This document shows positions 41,316 to 48,690 of a DNA stretch of 55,326 nt, one piece after another. The DNA lies in assembly GCA_045660745.1 (NCBI GenBank), contig JAZREJ010000012.1:1-55326 (forward strand), written 5' to 3'. The position numbers and the translations under genes are program-made. The stretch's first letter is position 1, and the number at the start of each line of letters is the position of its first letter. The notes under the pieces are model-generated. The model was given only the letters and a program-made list of their open reading frames with translations. It was not told the origin of the DNA and ran no database searches. Source of the DNA: RGIG6353 sp045660745. Lineage in GTDB: Bacteria > Bacillota > Clostridia > Oscillospirales > SIG627.

Positions 41316-41849
41316 TTATCGGCAAAATTTTTCTATATAACTCTCTATGGCATCCTCTATTATCTGTTCTGCAACTGCACGGGGATTTACCTCATCTACA
41401 GCTGTCGTCTTGTTTTCGAGGTTTTTATACACCGAGAAGAAGTGGCGCATCTCATCGAAAACGTGAGGCGGAAGCATTTCCATTTCGGTATACATATTGT
41501 AGTTGGGGTCGCTGTAGGGTATTGCGATTATTTTATCATCCTTGCGTCCGTTATCCATCATGGATATAACTCCTATCGGATAAGAACGCACGAGCGTGAG
41601 CGGTTCGAGAGGCTCAGAGCAAAGAAGGAGCACGTCAAGAGGGTCGCCGTCGTCACCGTAGGTGCGAGGTATGAAGCCGTAGTTTGCGGGGTAGTGAGTC
41701 GAGGTGTATAAAATTCTGTCAAGTTGTAAGAACCCCGTCTCTTTATCAAGCTCATATTTCTTTTTACTGCCTTTTGATATTTCAATAACGCTTATAAAAT
41801 CCTTTGGGTGGATTCTTCCGGGTGCGCAGTCGTGCCAGATATTTGACAT
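41316..41849 (-). CDS. ppa: Inorganic pyrophosphatase, family I
   Basis: A 177-residue cytosolic enzyme hydrolysing pyrophosphate. Family I residues are visible: GSKKKYELDKETG, YPANYGFIPRTYGDDGDPLDVLLL with the metal-binding Asp residues, and RSYPIGVISMMDNGRKDDKIIA. The start is ATG 41849, behind AAGGAGT; an upstream in-frame ATG has no ribosome site. It heads the ppa-trkA-trkH operon. Confidence 0.95.
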   Translation of the reverse strand: MSNIWHDCAPGRIHPKDFISVIEISKGSKKKYELDKETGFLQLDRILYTSTHYPANYGFIPRTYGDDGDPLDVLLLCSEPLEPLTLVRSYPIGVISMMDNGRKDDKIIAIPYSDPNYNMYTEMEMLPPHVFDEMRHFFSVYKNLENKTTAVDEVNPRAVAEQIIEDAIESYIEKFCR

Positions 41850-41878
41850 AAAATACTCCTTAGTGTTAATTTTATTGT

Positions 41879-41940
41879 ATTTTACCACTGTAAAACTTTT
41901 TTGTCAACCTATTGTAAATTAAACACAAAAGTGTTATACT
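41879..41940. promoter_or_regulatory. Divergent promoters of ppa and the Xer recombinase gene
   Basis: Minus strand (41879-41907): TTGACA, 17 bp, TAAAAT, for ppa. Plus strand (41912-41940): TTGTAA, 17 bp, TATACT, for the recombinase. Confidence 0.78.
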
Positions 41941-41962
41941 TAAACGGAGAGGAGGGATAAGG

Positions 41963-42949
41963 ATGAAGTATACCGACGCGCCCGCATTTTTAAAGGGCTT
42001 TTTAATGTATAAAAAGGTAATTTCCAACCGCAGTGACCTGACGGTCAACGAGTATGCTCTCGACCTTGTGAACTTCTTCAAGTTTACCAAATCCCGCATG
42101 ACGGGTGCTTCGGAGGAGGATATCGCCCCCGATTCTCTTGACATGGACCTTGCCGTGTCGGTGAAAAGTGAGCACATTTACGAATATATGCTTCACGTAA
42201 GCCTTGAGAAAAAGAACGGTGCTGCGGCAAGGGCGAGAAAGCTTGTTGCAATACGTGAGTTTTACAAGTATCTTGCTCGTGAAAAGATAATAAAAACAAG
42301 CCCCGCTGCCGATATTGCGACCCCCACCGTCAAGCAGGCGCTTCCGAAATATTTGACACTTGAGGAGTCACTCAGACTTCTTGAATGTATTCACTCGGAC
42401 ACAACCAACGAGAATCGACTAAGGGACTATGCTATGGTGACGCTCTTTTTAAACTGTGGTATGCGTCTTTCCGAGCTTGTCGGAATAAACCTTCAGTCGG
42501 TGAACTGGGAGGACCGCTCACTCAGGGTTCTCGGAAAGGGAAATAAGGAGCGTACAGTCTACTTGAACGATGCGTGCCTCACCGCCCTCAACGCCTATCT
42601 TCCGATACGAGCCGCCATGGAATCCGAGGATAAGAACGCCATGTTCATCAGCCGTAACAAGAAAAGGATAAGCAATAAGACGGTACAGTGGACGGTCAAA
42701 AAATATCTCACCCTTGCAGGACTCGGAGGACGAAGCCTTTCCACCCATAAGCTTCGCCACACCGCCGCAACTCTTATGTATTCAACAGGCAAGGTGGACG
42801 TGCGTGTGCTCAAGGATATACTCGGTCACGAACAGCTTAACACCACACAGATATATACCCACGTTGCAGACTCGCAGATGAAGAATGCAATAGACACAAA
42901 TCCCCTCGCGGGAGTAAGGGTAAAAGAAAAGAAGGAAGAAGAAAAATGA
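41963..42949 (+). CDS. xerC: Tyrosine recombinase, XerC/XerA type
   Basis: A 328-residue site-specific recombinase that likely resolves chromosome dimers. It has an N-terminal SAM-like DNA-binding domain and the full catalytic set: Arg168 (CGMRLSEL), Lys193, His262 and Arg265 (HKLRHTA), His289 (LGHEQL), nucleophile Tyr298 (TTQIYTH). Length and closeness of the domains fit housekeeping Xer proteins more than phage integrases, and no att site or mobile genes flank it. GGAGGG precedes the ATG. Confidence 0.9.
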   Translation: MKYTDAPAFLKGFLMYKKVISNRSDLTVNEYALDLVNFFKFTKSRMTGASEEDIAPDSLDMDLAVSVKSEHIYEYMLHVSLEKKNGAAARARKLVAIREFYKYLAREKIIKTSPAADIATPTVKQALPKYLTLEESLRLLECIHSDTTNENRLRDYAMVTLFLNCGMRLSELVGINLQSVNWEDRSLRVLGKGNKERTVYLNDACLTALNAYLPIRAAMESEDKNAMFISRNKKRISNKTVQWTVKKYLTLAGLGGRSLSTHKLRHTAATLMYSTGKVDVRVLKDILGHEQLNTTQIYTHVADSQMKNAIDTNPLAGVRVKEKKEEEK

Positions 42950-43611
42950 AAAAGACTTTAATGGAAACAACCGCAGGCTCTCTCTCTGTAAAGGTATTCG
43001 AAGTGCTCGAGCGCGAGATACTCAACGGCACTTATTCGGCGGGCGACCAGCTTGTGGAATCAAAAATATCATCCGAGCTCGGAGTAAGCCGTACCCCCGT
43101 CAGAGAGGCACTCAAACAGCTTGAGCTTGACTCACTCGTTACCACCATCCCGAACAAGGGTACCTTCGTTGTGGGCATCTCCACAGACGATATAAAGGAT
43201 ATATACACCATACGCATCGCAATTGAGGGCATCAGCGCTATGTGGGCGGCTGAGCGTATCGGGGATGAGCAGATAAAGGAGCTTGAAAATCTTGTTGAGC
43301 TTCAGGAGTTTTATTCGGCAAAGAACGAGATTTTGCAGATAGTTCAGCTTGATACAAAGTTTCATGAGATAATCTATGACGTGTCGGGAAGCCGTACACT
43401 GCGCGACACACTCAAGTCCTTTCACACCCACGTTAAGCGTGCCCGAGAGACCTCATTTTTGTCGGCAGGCAGAACAAAGACCGCAGTCGAAGAGCATCGC
43501 GAGATATTTGAGGCAATAGCCTCACACAACGGTGAGCTTGCAAAGTCACTCATGGAGAGGCATATCACCAACGCCCGTGATAATATACTGCATATCATTG
43601 AGAACAGATAA
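42946..43611 (+). CDS. GntR-family transcriptional regulator with FCD domain
   Basis: A 221-residue regulator with an N-terminal winged helix (residues 10-75: ILNGTYSAGDQLVESKISSE, VSRTPVREALKQLE, NKGTFVV) and a C-terminal FCD all-helical sensor with the usual metal-binding Asp/His positions (LDTKFHEIIYD; VEEHREIFEAI; MERHI). Its ATG overlaps the recombinase stop (ATGA). Ligands of this class are commonly organic acids; its target is unknown. Confidence 0.92.
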   Translation: MKKTLMETTAGSLSVKVFEVLEREILNGTYSAGDQLVESKISSELGVSRTPVREALKQLELDSLVTTIPNKGTFVVGISTDDIKDIYTIRIAIEGISAMWAAERIGDEQIKELENLVELQEFYSAKNEILQIVQLDTKFHEIIYDVSGSRTLRDTLKSFHTHVKRARETSFLSAGRTKTAVEEHREIFEAIASHNGELAKSLMERHITNARDNILHIIENR

Positions 43612-43747
43612 GATTTGTAAGAAGTAAAGGCTTTTTTGAATATTTTATCAACATTATGCTCTCCTTGTAATATTTATGCAAAAATCTTCTCGTTTTTTGT
43701 AATATTTAACAGATTTTAAAAAATGTGAATAAATTATTAAAAAAGGA

Positions 43748-43776
43748 TTGACATTGTTCTGAAAAAGAGTTATCAT
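43748..43776 (+). promoter_or_regulatory. Promoter of the small Cys-rich lipoprotein
   Basis: TTGACA, 17-bp spacer, TATCAT. Confidence 0.75.
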
Positions 43777-43810
43777 ATAGATGCATTATTAAATATTGGA
43801 GGTACATATC

Positions 43811-43984
43811 ATGAAGAAGATTATTGCTCTCGCAGCAGCAGCTATCCTTGCTCTTGCTATTGTTTCCTGTGGCGAAAAGTGTGACAACTGCGGCGAAAGA
43901 GGCGATTGCACAGAGATCCTTGGTATGAAGATCTGTGAGGATTGCATGAATGACGCTATGGATATGGCTATGGGCGGTTTTTAA
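43811..43984 (+). CDS. 57-aa lipoprotein with paired CxxC motifs
   Basis: A short monocistronic gene with its own promoter and terminator. The product has a lipoprotein signal (LALAIVSC, lipid Cys20) followed by CDNC (Cys24, Cys27), Cys33 and CEDC (Cys42, Cys45), and a methionine-rich tail (MNDAMDMAMGGF). The paired CxxC knuckles would hold a zinc or iron ion outside the membrane; the Met tail could bind copper. The start is ATG 43811, 8 nt after GGAGGT. No family was recognised. The signals around it make it a real gene. Confidence 0.8.
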   Translation: MKKIIALAAAAILALAIVSCGEKCDNCGERGDCTEILGMKICEDCMNDAMDMAMGGF

Positions 43985-44007
43985 TTAATAAATCCGTGCA
44001 AAATTGG

Positions 44008-44037
44008 CTCCCACGCGAAAGCGTGGGAGTTTTTTTA
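44008..44037 (+). terminator. Terminator of the small Cys-rich lipoprotein gene
   Basis: CTCCCACGC-GAAA-GCGTGGGAG followed by TTTTTTT. Confidence 0.95.
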
Positions 44038-44055
44038 CTTGTCATGCAGTTGTCA

Positions 44056-44084
44056 TTGTAAGGCAGAGTGATTTGATGTATAAT
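44056..44084 (+). promoter_or_regulatory. Promoter of the DnaD-like orphan gene
   Basis: TTGTAA, 17-bp spacer, TATAAT. Confidence 0.65.
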
Positions 44085-44107
44085 CTTTCTTGAAGGAGGT
44101 GTATCAA

Positions 44108-44692
44108 GTGATACTTAACGGCACTTTTGTAAAGCTTGACCGCAGAATATTAAATTGGAGATGGTACAAAAACGGCAATACCGCACGGCTGTTTATCCAT
44201 CTGATACTTAAGGCGAACACGGTTGACCGTGATATAGGTGAAGTTACCGTTTTACGGGGACAGCTTTTGACATCACGCAAGACCTTGTCAGAGGAGCTTA
44301 GACTTACTGAAAGAGAAATACGTACAGCGCTCGAGCACCTAAAAACGACCAACGAAATTACATGTGTTGCAAATCCCGGATATACACTTATTACAGTTAC
44401 AAATTACGACTTATATCAGAACTCATTTTATCAAAAAGCGACGGACGAGCGACCAACAAGCGACCAAGCTGCGACCAACGAGCGACCAAGCTGCGACCAA
44501 CAAGCGACCAACGAGCGACCACAATATAATAATATAAATAATATAAATAATATAAATAAAAAGCCTCACGGCGCCAATTTTAAAAAATATAAGCTTGATC
44601 CTTCGTTTGACATAGATGAGTTTTTCAGTATAGCCGTGGAGCATTCCAAGAATAAAGAAAAAGCCAAGACCAATGACGAATACGCAGAATAG
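44108..44692 (+). CDS. Phage replisome-organiser-like (DnaD N-terminal type) protein with tandem repeats
   Basis: A 194-residue protein. The first ~110 residues are a winged-helix domain like phage replisome organisers and DnaD-type proteins (LDRRILNWRWYKNGNTARLF; VLRGQLLTSRKTLSEELRLT; LTEREIRTALEHLKTTNEI). Residues 112-145 are imperfect repeats of ATNERP.(S/C)DQ, and then NNINNINNINK. These are encoded by GCGACCAACGAGCGACCA-like and AATAATATA repeats, which could change length by slippage. The start is GTG 44108, 6 nt after AAGGAGGTG. The C-terminal DnaB-loader domain seems missing. No other phage genes are near, so it is likely a relic of a past mobile element. Confidence 0.75.
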   Translation: MILNGTFVKLDRRILNWRWYKNGNTARLFIHLILKANTVDRDIGEVTVLRGQLLTSRKTLSEELRLTEREIRTALEHLKTTNEITCVANPGYTLITVTNYDLYQNSFYQKATDERPTSDQAATNERPSCDQQATNERPQYNNINNINNINKKPHGANFKKYKLDPSFDIDEFFSIAVEHSKNKEKAKTNDEYAE

Positions 44693-44797
44693 GTTTTTTC
44701 TCCGCCTTGTGATACCGATGGGGCGGTTGAGAGTATTCGTTGCATTCGGGTTTAGTCAATAATGTCTATAAATTTCTATTTTTTAGCAATATTATTA

Positions 44798-44826
44798 TTG
44801 CATTTTTCAAAAAAAGCCGTTATAAT
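44798..44826 (+). promoter_or_regulatory. Promoter of the tandem isomerase genes
   Basis: TTGCAT, 17-bp spacer, TATAAT, 112 bp before the first ATG. Confidence 0.7.
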
Positions 44827-44937
44827 GAAGTTATCACTGAAAGGAGTTTAGCAATTTCATGATAATTCATGAGGCTTAAACTCTTAGTAAAATTAATCTG
44901 AAATAAGTTTTATTAACAGCAAGAAAGGAAAACCGAA

Positions 44938-45816
44938 ATGGAAAAGAAAATCAATTTTGGTGTAATGACCACCTATCGCGGTAACATTGAAGACAACTTC
45001 AAGAAGGCGGCAAATCTCGGACTCGACAGCTTTATTCTCACCCTCATGGCAACAGATGAGCTTAAGAAGGAAATAATCTCCAAGGCTGCCGACATCAAGG
45101 CAATGAGCGAGCATTACGGCGTTACCATCTCCGCTCTTTGGGCAGGCTGGGGCGCTCCCTGTATCTGGAACTTCTACGAGGGACAGTCTACCATCGGTCT
45201 TATCCCCGAGGCATACCGCGACAGAAGAATACAGCTTATCGACAACGCTTCTCAGGTAGCCGTAGCGCTTGGCGTTGAGGACGTTATCACTCATGCGGGC
45301 TACATCCCCGAAAACCCCAACGATCCCGTTTATCACACCTTTATTGATATGATGAGATATTACTGCCACAACGTATTTAAGCCCCGTGGAACATGGTTCG
45401 ACTTTGAGAGCGGACAGGAAACTCCCGTAACTCTTCGCCGTGCTATCGAGGACATCGGAAGCGGAAACTGCGGTATCAACCTCGACACTGCAAACGTTAT
45501 CCTTTATGGTAAGGCAAACCCCGTTGACGCTATCAAGGTATTCGGCGAGTATATTCGTTGCACACACCTTAAGGACGGTCTCTGGCCCACAGGTGGAAAG
45601 AGCCTTGGTAAAGAGGTTCCCATCGGTGAGGGTGAGGTTGACTTCCCCGAGGTTGTACGCCTGCTCAACCAGAAGAAGTACAAGGGTCACTTCACTATCG
45701 AGCGCGAAATTTCCGGCGATAAGCAGATTGAGGATATCCTTGCAGCCGCTAAGATGATCAGAGCTGAAGCTGCAAAGTATGACTGGAATTTCCCCGAGGA
45801 GACTCCCGCAGAATAA
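44938..45816 (+). CDS. Sugar phosphate isomerase/epimerase-like TIM-barrel protein (copy 1)
   Basis: A 292-residue xylose-isomerase-like barrel. Motifs: NFGVMTTYRGNIEDNFKKAA, VTISALWAGWGAPCIWNFYE, VEDVITHAGYIPENPNDPVY, GTWFDFESGQETPVTLRRAI (metal Glu), CGINLDTANVILYGKANPVD (Asp), RCTHLKDGLWPTGGK (His) and GHFTIEREISG (Glu). The four metal ligands of the family are in place. It is followed 76 bp later by a close paralogue. Codon use is optimised (AAG, CTC, GGC), which suggests strong expression. The sugar substrate is unknown. Confidence 0.9.
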   Translation: MEKKINFGVMTTYRGNIEDNFKKAANLGLDSFILTLMATDELKKEIISKAADIKAMSEHYGVTISALWAGWGAPCIWNFYEGQSTIGLIPEAYRDRRIQLIDNASQVAVALGVEDVITHAGYIPENPNDPVYHTFIDMMRYYCHNVFKPRGTWFDFESGQETPVTLRRAIEDIGSGNCGINLDTANVILYGKANPVDAIKVFGEYIRCTHLKDGLWPTGGKSLGKEVPIGEGEVDFPEVVRLLNQKKYKGHFTIEREISGDKQIEDILAAAKMIRAEAAKYDWNFPEETPAE

Positions 45817-45892
45817 TTTCTGAAAAACCGTCAAAAACGAATTGTCTCTTTGGCAATTCGTTTTTTGGCATATAAAAAAGAGGATATTTGCC

Positions 45893-46759
45893 ATGAACAA
45901 GATAAATTTCGGCGTAATGACAACCTATCGCGGAAGCATTGAGGACAACCTCAAGAAGGCGTCAAGTCTCGGTCTTGACAGCCTCATGCTCACCGTCACT
46001 CCCACGGAGGATGTAAAAAACGAGCTTATTTCAAGCGCCGACGACATCAGGGCGATGTGTGAGCATTACGGAGTTTCCATCTCTGCGCTTTGGTCAAGCT
46101 GGGGCAATTTCGGTCTTTGGAATTTTTACGAGGGGCAGAATACACTCGGTCTTATCCCCATCGCCTTCCGCGACTCGAGAATTCAGCTTATCGACAACGC
46201 CACTCAGATAGCCGTTTCCCTCGGCATTGAGGACGTTGTGACCCACGCGGGCTTCATCCCCGAAAATCCCAATGACCCGATATATACAAGCTTTATTGAC
46301 ATGATGAAATACTACTGCGGATGCGTTTTCAAGCCCCGCGGAGTATGGTTTGACTTTGAAAGCGGTCAGGAAACACCTGTAACACTTCGCCGTGCAATAG
46401 AGGACATCGGCACGGGCAACGTTGGTATTAACCTTGACACCGCAAACGTTATCCTTTACGGCAAGGCAAATCCCGTGGATGCCATTAAAGTATTCGGCGA
46501 CTACGTGCGCTGTACACACCTCAAGGACGGCTTTTTCCCCACGGACGGTAAGGCACTCGGAAAGCACTCACCCATCGGCGAGGGGGAAGTGGATTTTCCC
46601 GAGGTCATACGTCTTTTAAACGAGAGAAAATACAAGGGACATTTCACAATAGAGCGTGAAATCTCGGGCGAACAGCAGATAAAGGACATTCTTGCCGCGG
46701 CAAAGCTGATAAGAGCGGAGGCGGCAAAGTACGACTGGGACTTCTCAGTCGCAAAATAA
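45893..46759 (+). CDS. Sugar phosphate isomerase/epimerase-like TIM-barrel protein (copy 2)
   Basis: A 288-residue paralogue of the preceding gene, similar along its whole length (NFGVMTTYRGSIEDNLKKAS; GVWFDFESGQETPVTLRRAI; VGINLDTANVILYGKANPVD). Differences cluster in the active-site lid (WSSWGNFGLWNFYE; CTHLKDGFFPTDGK), so substrates may differ. The start is ATG 45893 behind AGAGGA. The pair form one operon ended by a strong terminator. Confidence 0.9.
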   Translation: MNKINFGVMTTYRGSIEDNLKKASSLGLDSLMLTVTPTEDVKNELISSADDIRAMCEHYGVSISALWSSWGNFGLWNFYEGQNTLGLIPIAFRDSRIQLIDNATQIAVSLGIEDVVTHAGFIPENPNDPIYTSFIDMMKYYCGCVFKPRGVWFDFESGQETPVTLRRAIEDIGTGNVGINLDTANVILYGKANPVDAIKVFGDYVRCTHLKDGFFPTDGKALGKHSPIGEGEVDFPEVIRLLNERKYKGHFTIEREISGEQQIKDILAAAKLIRAEAAKYDWDFSVAK

Positions 46760-46766
46760 CTAAAAA

Positions 46767-46812
46767 AGCCCTCAAAATCACTTGAAAAGGATTTTTGAGG
46801 GCTTGATTTTTC
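46767..46812 (+). terminator. Terminator of the tandem isomerase operon
   Basis: AAGCCCTCAAAAATC-type stem closing with GATTTTTGAGGGCTT, followed by GATTTTTCC. Confidence 0.85.
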
Positions 46813-46831
46813 CCCTCCTCTGTGGTATAAT
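46803..46831 (+). promoter_or_regulatory. Promoter of the cobalamin riboswitch transcript
   Basis: TTGATT, 17-bp spacer, TATAAT, about 40 bp before the riboswitch. Confidence 0.8.
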
Positions 46832-46859
46832 CGTTGCATAAAGGAATAAACACAGTTCA

Positions 46860-47125
46860 TCGGATAATATCCGTTGTCGGGTATACTGCACTGACGGTAT
46901 GCTCGGGGGTGAGGAAACTGCGGTGGGAATCCGCGGCAACAGCCATTACCGTATCTTTCTTCGGAATCAAGTCGGAATGCTCACCGTTCTGTGACACGTA
47001 AAGGCCTCTTGGGCAACATGGGGAGGCGGTGGTCACGGTTGAGTCTACTCAACCGTATTTCGGCATGGCAGGATGCCCAAGTCTCCACCTTCCCCCAATG
47101 GGAGGGTGCTTTTATTTTATCCTTT
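46860..47125 (+). ncRNA. Cobalamin riboswitch with downstream intrinsic terminator
   Basis: The core is recognisable: GAGGAAACTGCGGTGGGAATC, then CGCGGCAACAGCCATTACCGT, a hairpin (CTTTCTTCGGAATC), and the B12 box AAGTCGGAATGCTCACCG. It is followed by a long P1-like pairing (CTTGGGCA with TGCCCAAG), a perfect ACGGTTGAG/CTCAACCGT hairpin and a terminator (CACCTTCCC-CCAAT-GGGAGGGTG, then CTTTTATTTTA) ending near 47121. GGGGAGGCGGTGG upstream could pair with the CCACCTTCCCC arm, offering an antiterminator. Corrinoid binding would therefore end transcription before the DUF4430 and ECF genes. Confidence 0.87.
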
Positions 47126-47152
47126 TGAAAAAATAGAAAGGATATTTTAAAA

Positions 47153-47584
47153 ATGAAAAAAACCATTAAAAGCTTGTCACTTGTAATTTTTGCGGTTCTG
47201 TTTATTCTGACGGCAATTTCATGCGGTGAGAAAAAGAGTGACACAGACCTCTTGAAGGATGCTGTCTACACCGAAAACACCGAGCTCGGAGAGGGAAGCA
47301 AGACGCTGAAGGTAGAAGTTAAGGTAGGGGACAGCACCATTGTGTTTACCGTCCATACCGATGCCGATACCGTGGGAGCCGCACTCGTTGAGCACGGACT
47401 TCTTGAAGGTGATGAGGGCGAATACGGACTCTACGTCAAGAAGGTCAACGGCATGAAGGCTGACTATGATGAGGACGGAACCTATTGGGCGTTCTACGTT
47501 AACGGGGAATACGCTTTGTCGGGTGTTGATTCAACCGAGATCGACGAGAGCAAGGTATACAGACTTGAGCGCACAAAGGGATAA
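47153..47584 (+). CDS. DUF4430 lipoprotein, predicted extracellular cobalamin-binding protein
   Basis: A 143-residue lipoprotein (FILTAISC, lipid Cys near residue 23) with one DUF4430 domain (VGDSTIVFTVHTDADTVGAA; VKKVNGMKADYDEDGTYWAF; YVNGEYALSGVDSTEI). DUF4430 resembles the C-terminal domain of vertebrate transcobalamin and intrinsic factor. Together with the B12 riboswitch directly upstream and the ECF S component 25 bp downstream, this strongly suggests a membrane-anchored corrinoid receptor. Binding is inferred from context and fold. Confidence 0.87.
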   Translation: MKKTIKSLSLVIFAVLFILTAISCGEKKSDTDLLKDAVYTENTELGEGSKTLKVEVKVGDSTIVFTVHTDADTVGAALVEHGLLEGDEGEYGLYVKKVNGMKADYDEDGTYWAFYVNGEYALSGVDSTEIDESKVYRLERTKG

Positions 47585-47609
47585 AATAAGCGGGAGAAGC
47601 AACACCTTT

Positions 47610-48149
47610 GTGAGCCTTCGGGAAATGATAGTGTTCGCAATGCTCGGTGCTGTAATGTTCACCTCAAAGATACTGATGGAGGTTTTGCCAAACGTTCATC
47701 TACTCGGAGCGCTTACCATGAGCTACACCGTAGCTTTTAGGAAAAAGGCACTGATACCCATCTACGTTTACGTTATGATAAACGGAGTATATGCAGGCTT
47801 TGCCGCCTGGTGGATACCGTATCTTTATATATGGACCGTCCTGTGGGGAATAACGATGCTGCTCCCGAGGCGTATGCCGAATGGCGTAAAATGTGTTGTT
47901 TATCCCATTGTATGCGCGCTTCACGGCTTTGGGTTCGGGATTCTGTACGCACCGGGACAGGCACTCATATACGGTCTTAATACAGAGGGGATGCTTGCTT
48001 GGATAGTGAAGGGATTCCCGTGGGATATAACTCACGGAATCGGAAATCTGTTTGCAGGTGTTCTTGTTGTTCCTATCAGCCAATTACTTGAAAAGCTTAT
48101 GAAAGGAGACGTAAAAAAGTCCGGAACGTCAAAAAATACAAATAAATAG
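47610..48149 (+). CDS. ECF transporter S component under cobalamin riboswitch control, predicted corrinoid uptake
   Basis: A 179-residue membrane protein with five to six helices (EMIVFAMLGAVMFTSKILME; NVHLLGALTMSYTVAFRKKA; VYVMINGVYAGFAAWWIPYL; HGFGFGILYAPGQALIYG; DITHGIGNLFAGVLVVPIS). S components bind a vitamin and dock on a shared EcfAA'T motor, which is not in the window. I use GTG at 47610 because its product (VSLREMIVF) matches related proteins; GGGAG lies 13 nt upstream, rather far, and ATG 47625 is the alternative. Being in one transcript with the DUF4430 protein suggests a B12 or cobinamide substrate. Confidence 0.85.
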   Translation: MSLREMIVFAMLGAVMFTSKILMEVLPNVHLLGALTMSYTVAFRKKALIPIYVYVMINGVYAGFAAWWIPYLYIWTVLWGITMLLPRRMPNGVKCVVYPIVCALHGFGFGILYAPGQALIYGLNTEGMLAWIVKGFPWDITHGIGNLFAGVLVVPISQLLEKLMKGDVKKSGTSKNTNK

Positions 48150-48332
48150 AGTTTTAAGTGTATTTAAAGCTTTTAAATGGATAAAGTTCAAGGTAAAAGC
48201 TCAAAAATGAGTTTTTCTCAAAAAACATATGTTTTTTGACTCTGAACAAACCTCGCCTCTGCCTTACAATTGTACGCCGACGGGCTTCGGTTTGTCCATT
48301 CTGAAGCATTTTTTTAAGTCTCCTACAATTCA

Positions 48333-48376
48333 GGGGCTGTAAAAAACTCAAACAGAGTTTTTTACAGCCCCTTTTT
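48333..48376 (+). terminator. Terminator of the B12 riboswitch operon
   Basis: A 17-bp perfect stem (GGGGCTGTAAAAAACTC with its complement) around AAACA, followed by TTTTT. Confidence 0.93.
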
Positions 48377-48574
48377 GTATAAAGCAATGAATCAGTTAAA
48401 CTGTGAGTGATAGAGCGAATGGTAGAAGCCGCCGAGTCGCAAAAGCACCTCCTGACCTTCTTTTTCTTGTAGGATGAACATTAAAGCCCTTCAAAGCGTA
48501 AGCTTTTTCGGTCTTGACGGCATGGCTGATTTGTGAATTTTTTTGGCAATTATGAGAATTGACCGCCTTGACGG

Positions 48575-48603
48575 TTGAAAAATCTCCCGCCTTGTGATAT
48601 ACT
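48575..48603 (+). promoter_or_regulatory. Promoter of the second ECF S component/kinase operon
   Basis: TTGAAA, 17-bp spacer ending TGA, TATACT (extended -10). Confidence 0.65.
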
Positions 48604-48690
48604 GACACCTGACGTGGGAGAACAAAAAACGTGCACAGTTCCCAACATTCCGAGTCAAAACAGATAACACAAAAAAGAGGAATACAGATA

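Larger units (their letters stand above)
48150..48690. other. 541-bp gap: palindrome, terminator and promoter, no supported gene
   Basis: Contains a perfect 22-bp palindrome at 48218-48239 (centred on ACATATGT), a strong terminator at 48333-48376, and a promoter at 48575-48603 (TTGAAA-17-TATACT). The spacer and early transcript include TCTCCC (48583-48588) and GGGAGA (48616-48621), which could pair as DNA but span the start site. The 48390-48610 stretch has a 70-codon minus-strand frame that lacks a ribosome site and reads like intergenic repeat; I do not call it. Confidence 0.6.

Noticed and set aside
41963..42949. Integrase of a mobile element
   Set aside because: The recombinase has all catalytic residues but housekeeping Xer size and context (next to GntR, ppa and trk genes); no att repeats, excisionase or cargo genes flank it.
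44440..44575. CRISPR-like or tandem-repeat locus
   Set aside because: The short repeats are in frame inside a coding region, with no spacers of even length and no cas genes; they encode low-complexity protein.
44108..44692. Prophage
   Set aside because: Only one phage-like gene is present; no terminase, portal, capsid, lysis or integrase genes are nearby.
48396..48608. 70-codon minus-strand ORF in the gap before the second ECF gene
   Set aside because: No ribosome site or promoter and an odd composition (many Arg, Ser, His); it overlaps the promoter of the downstream operon and reads like intergenic sequence.
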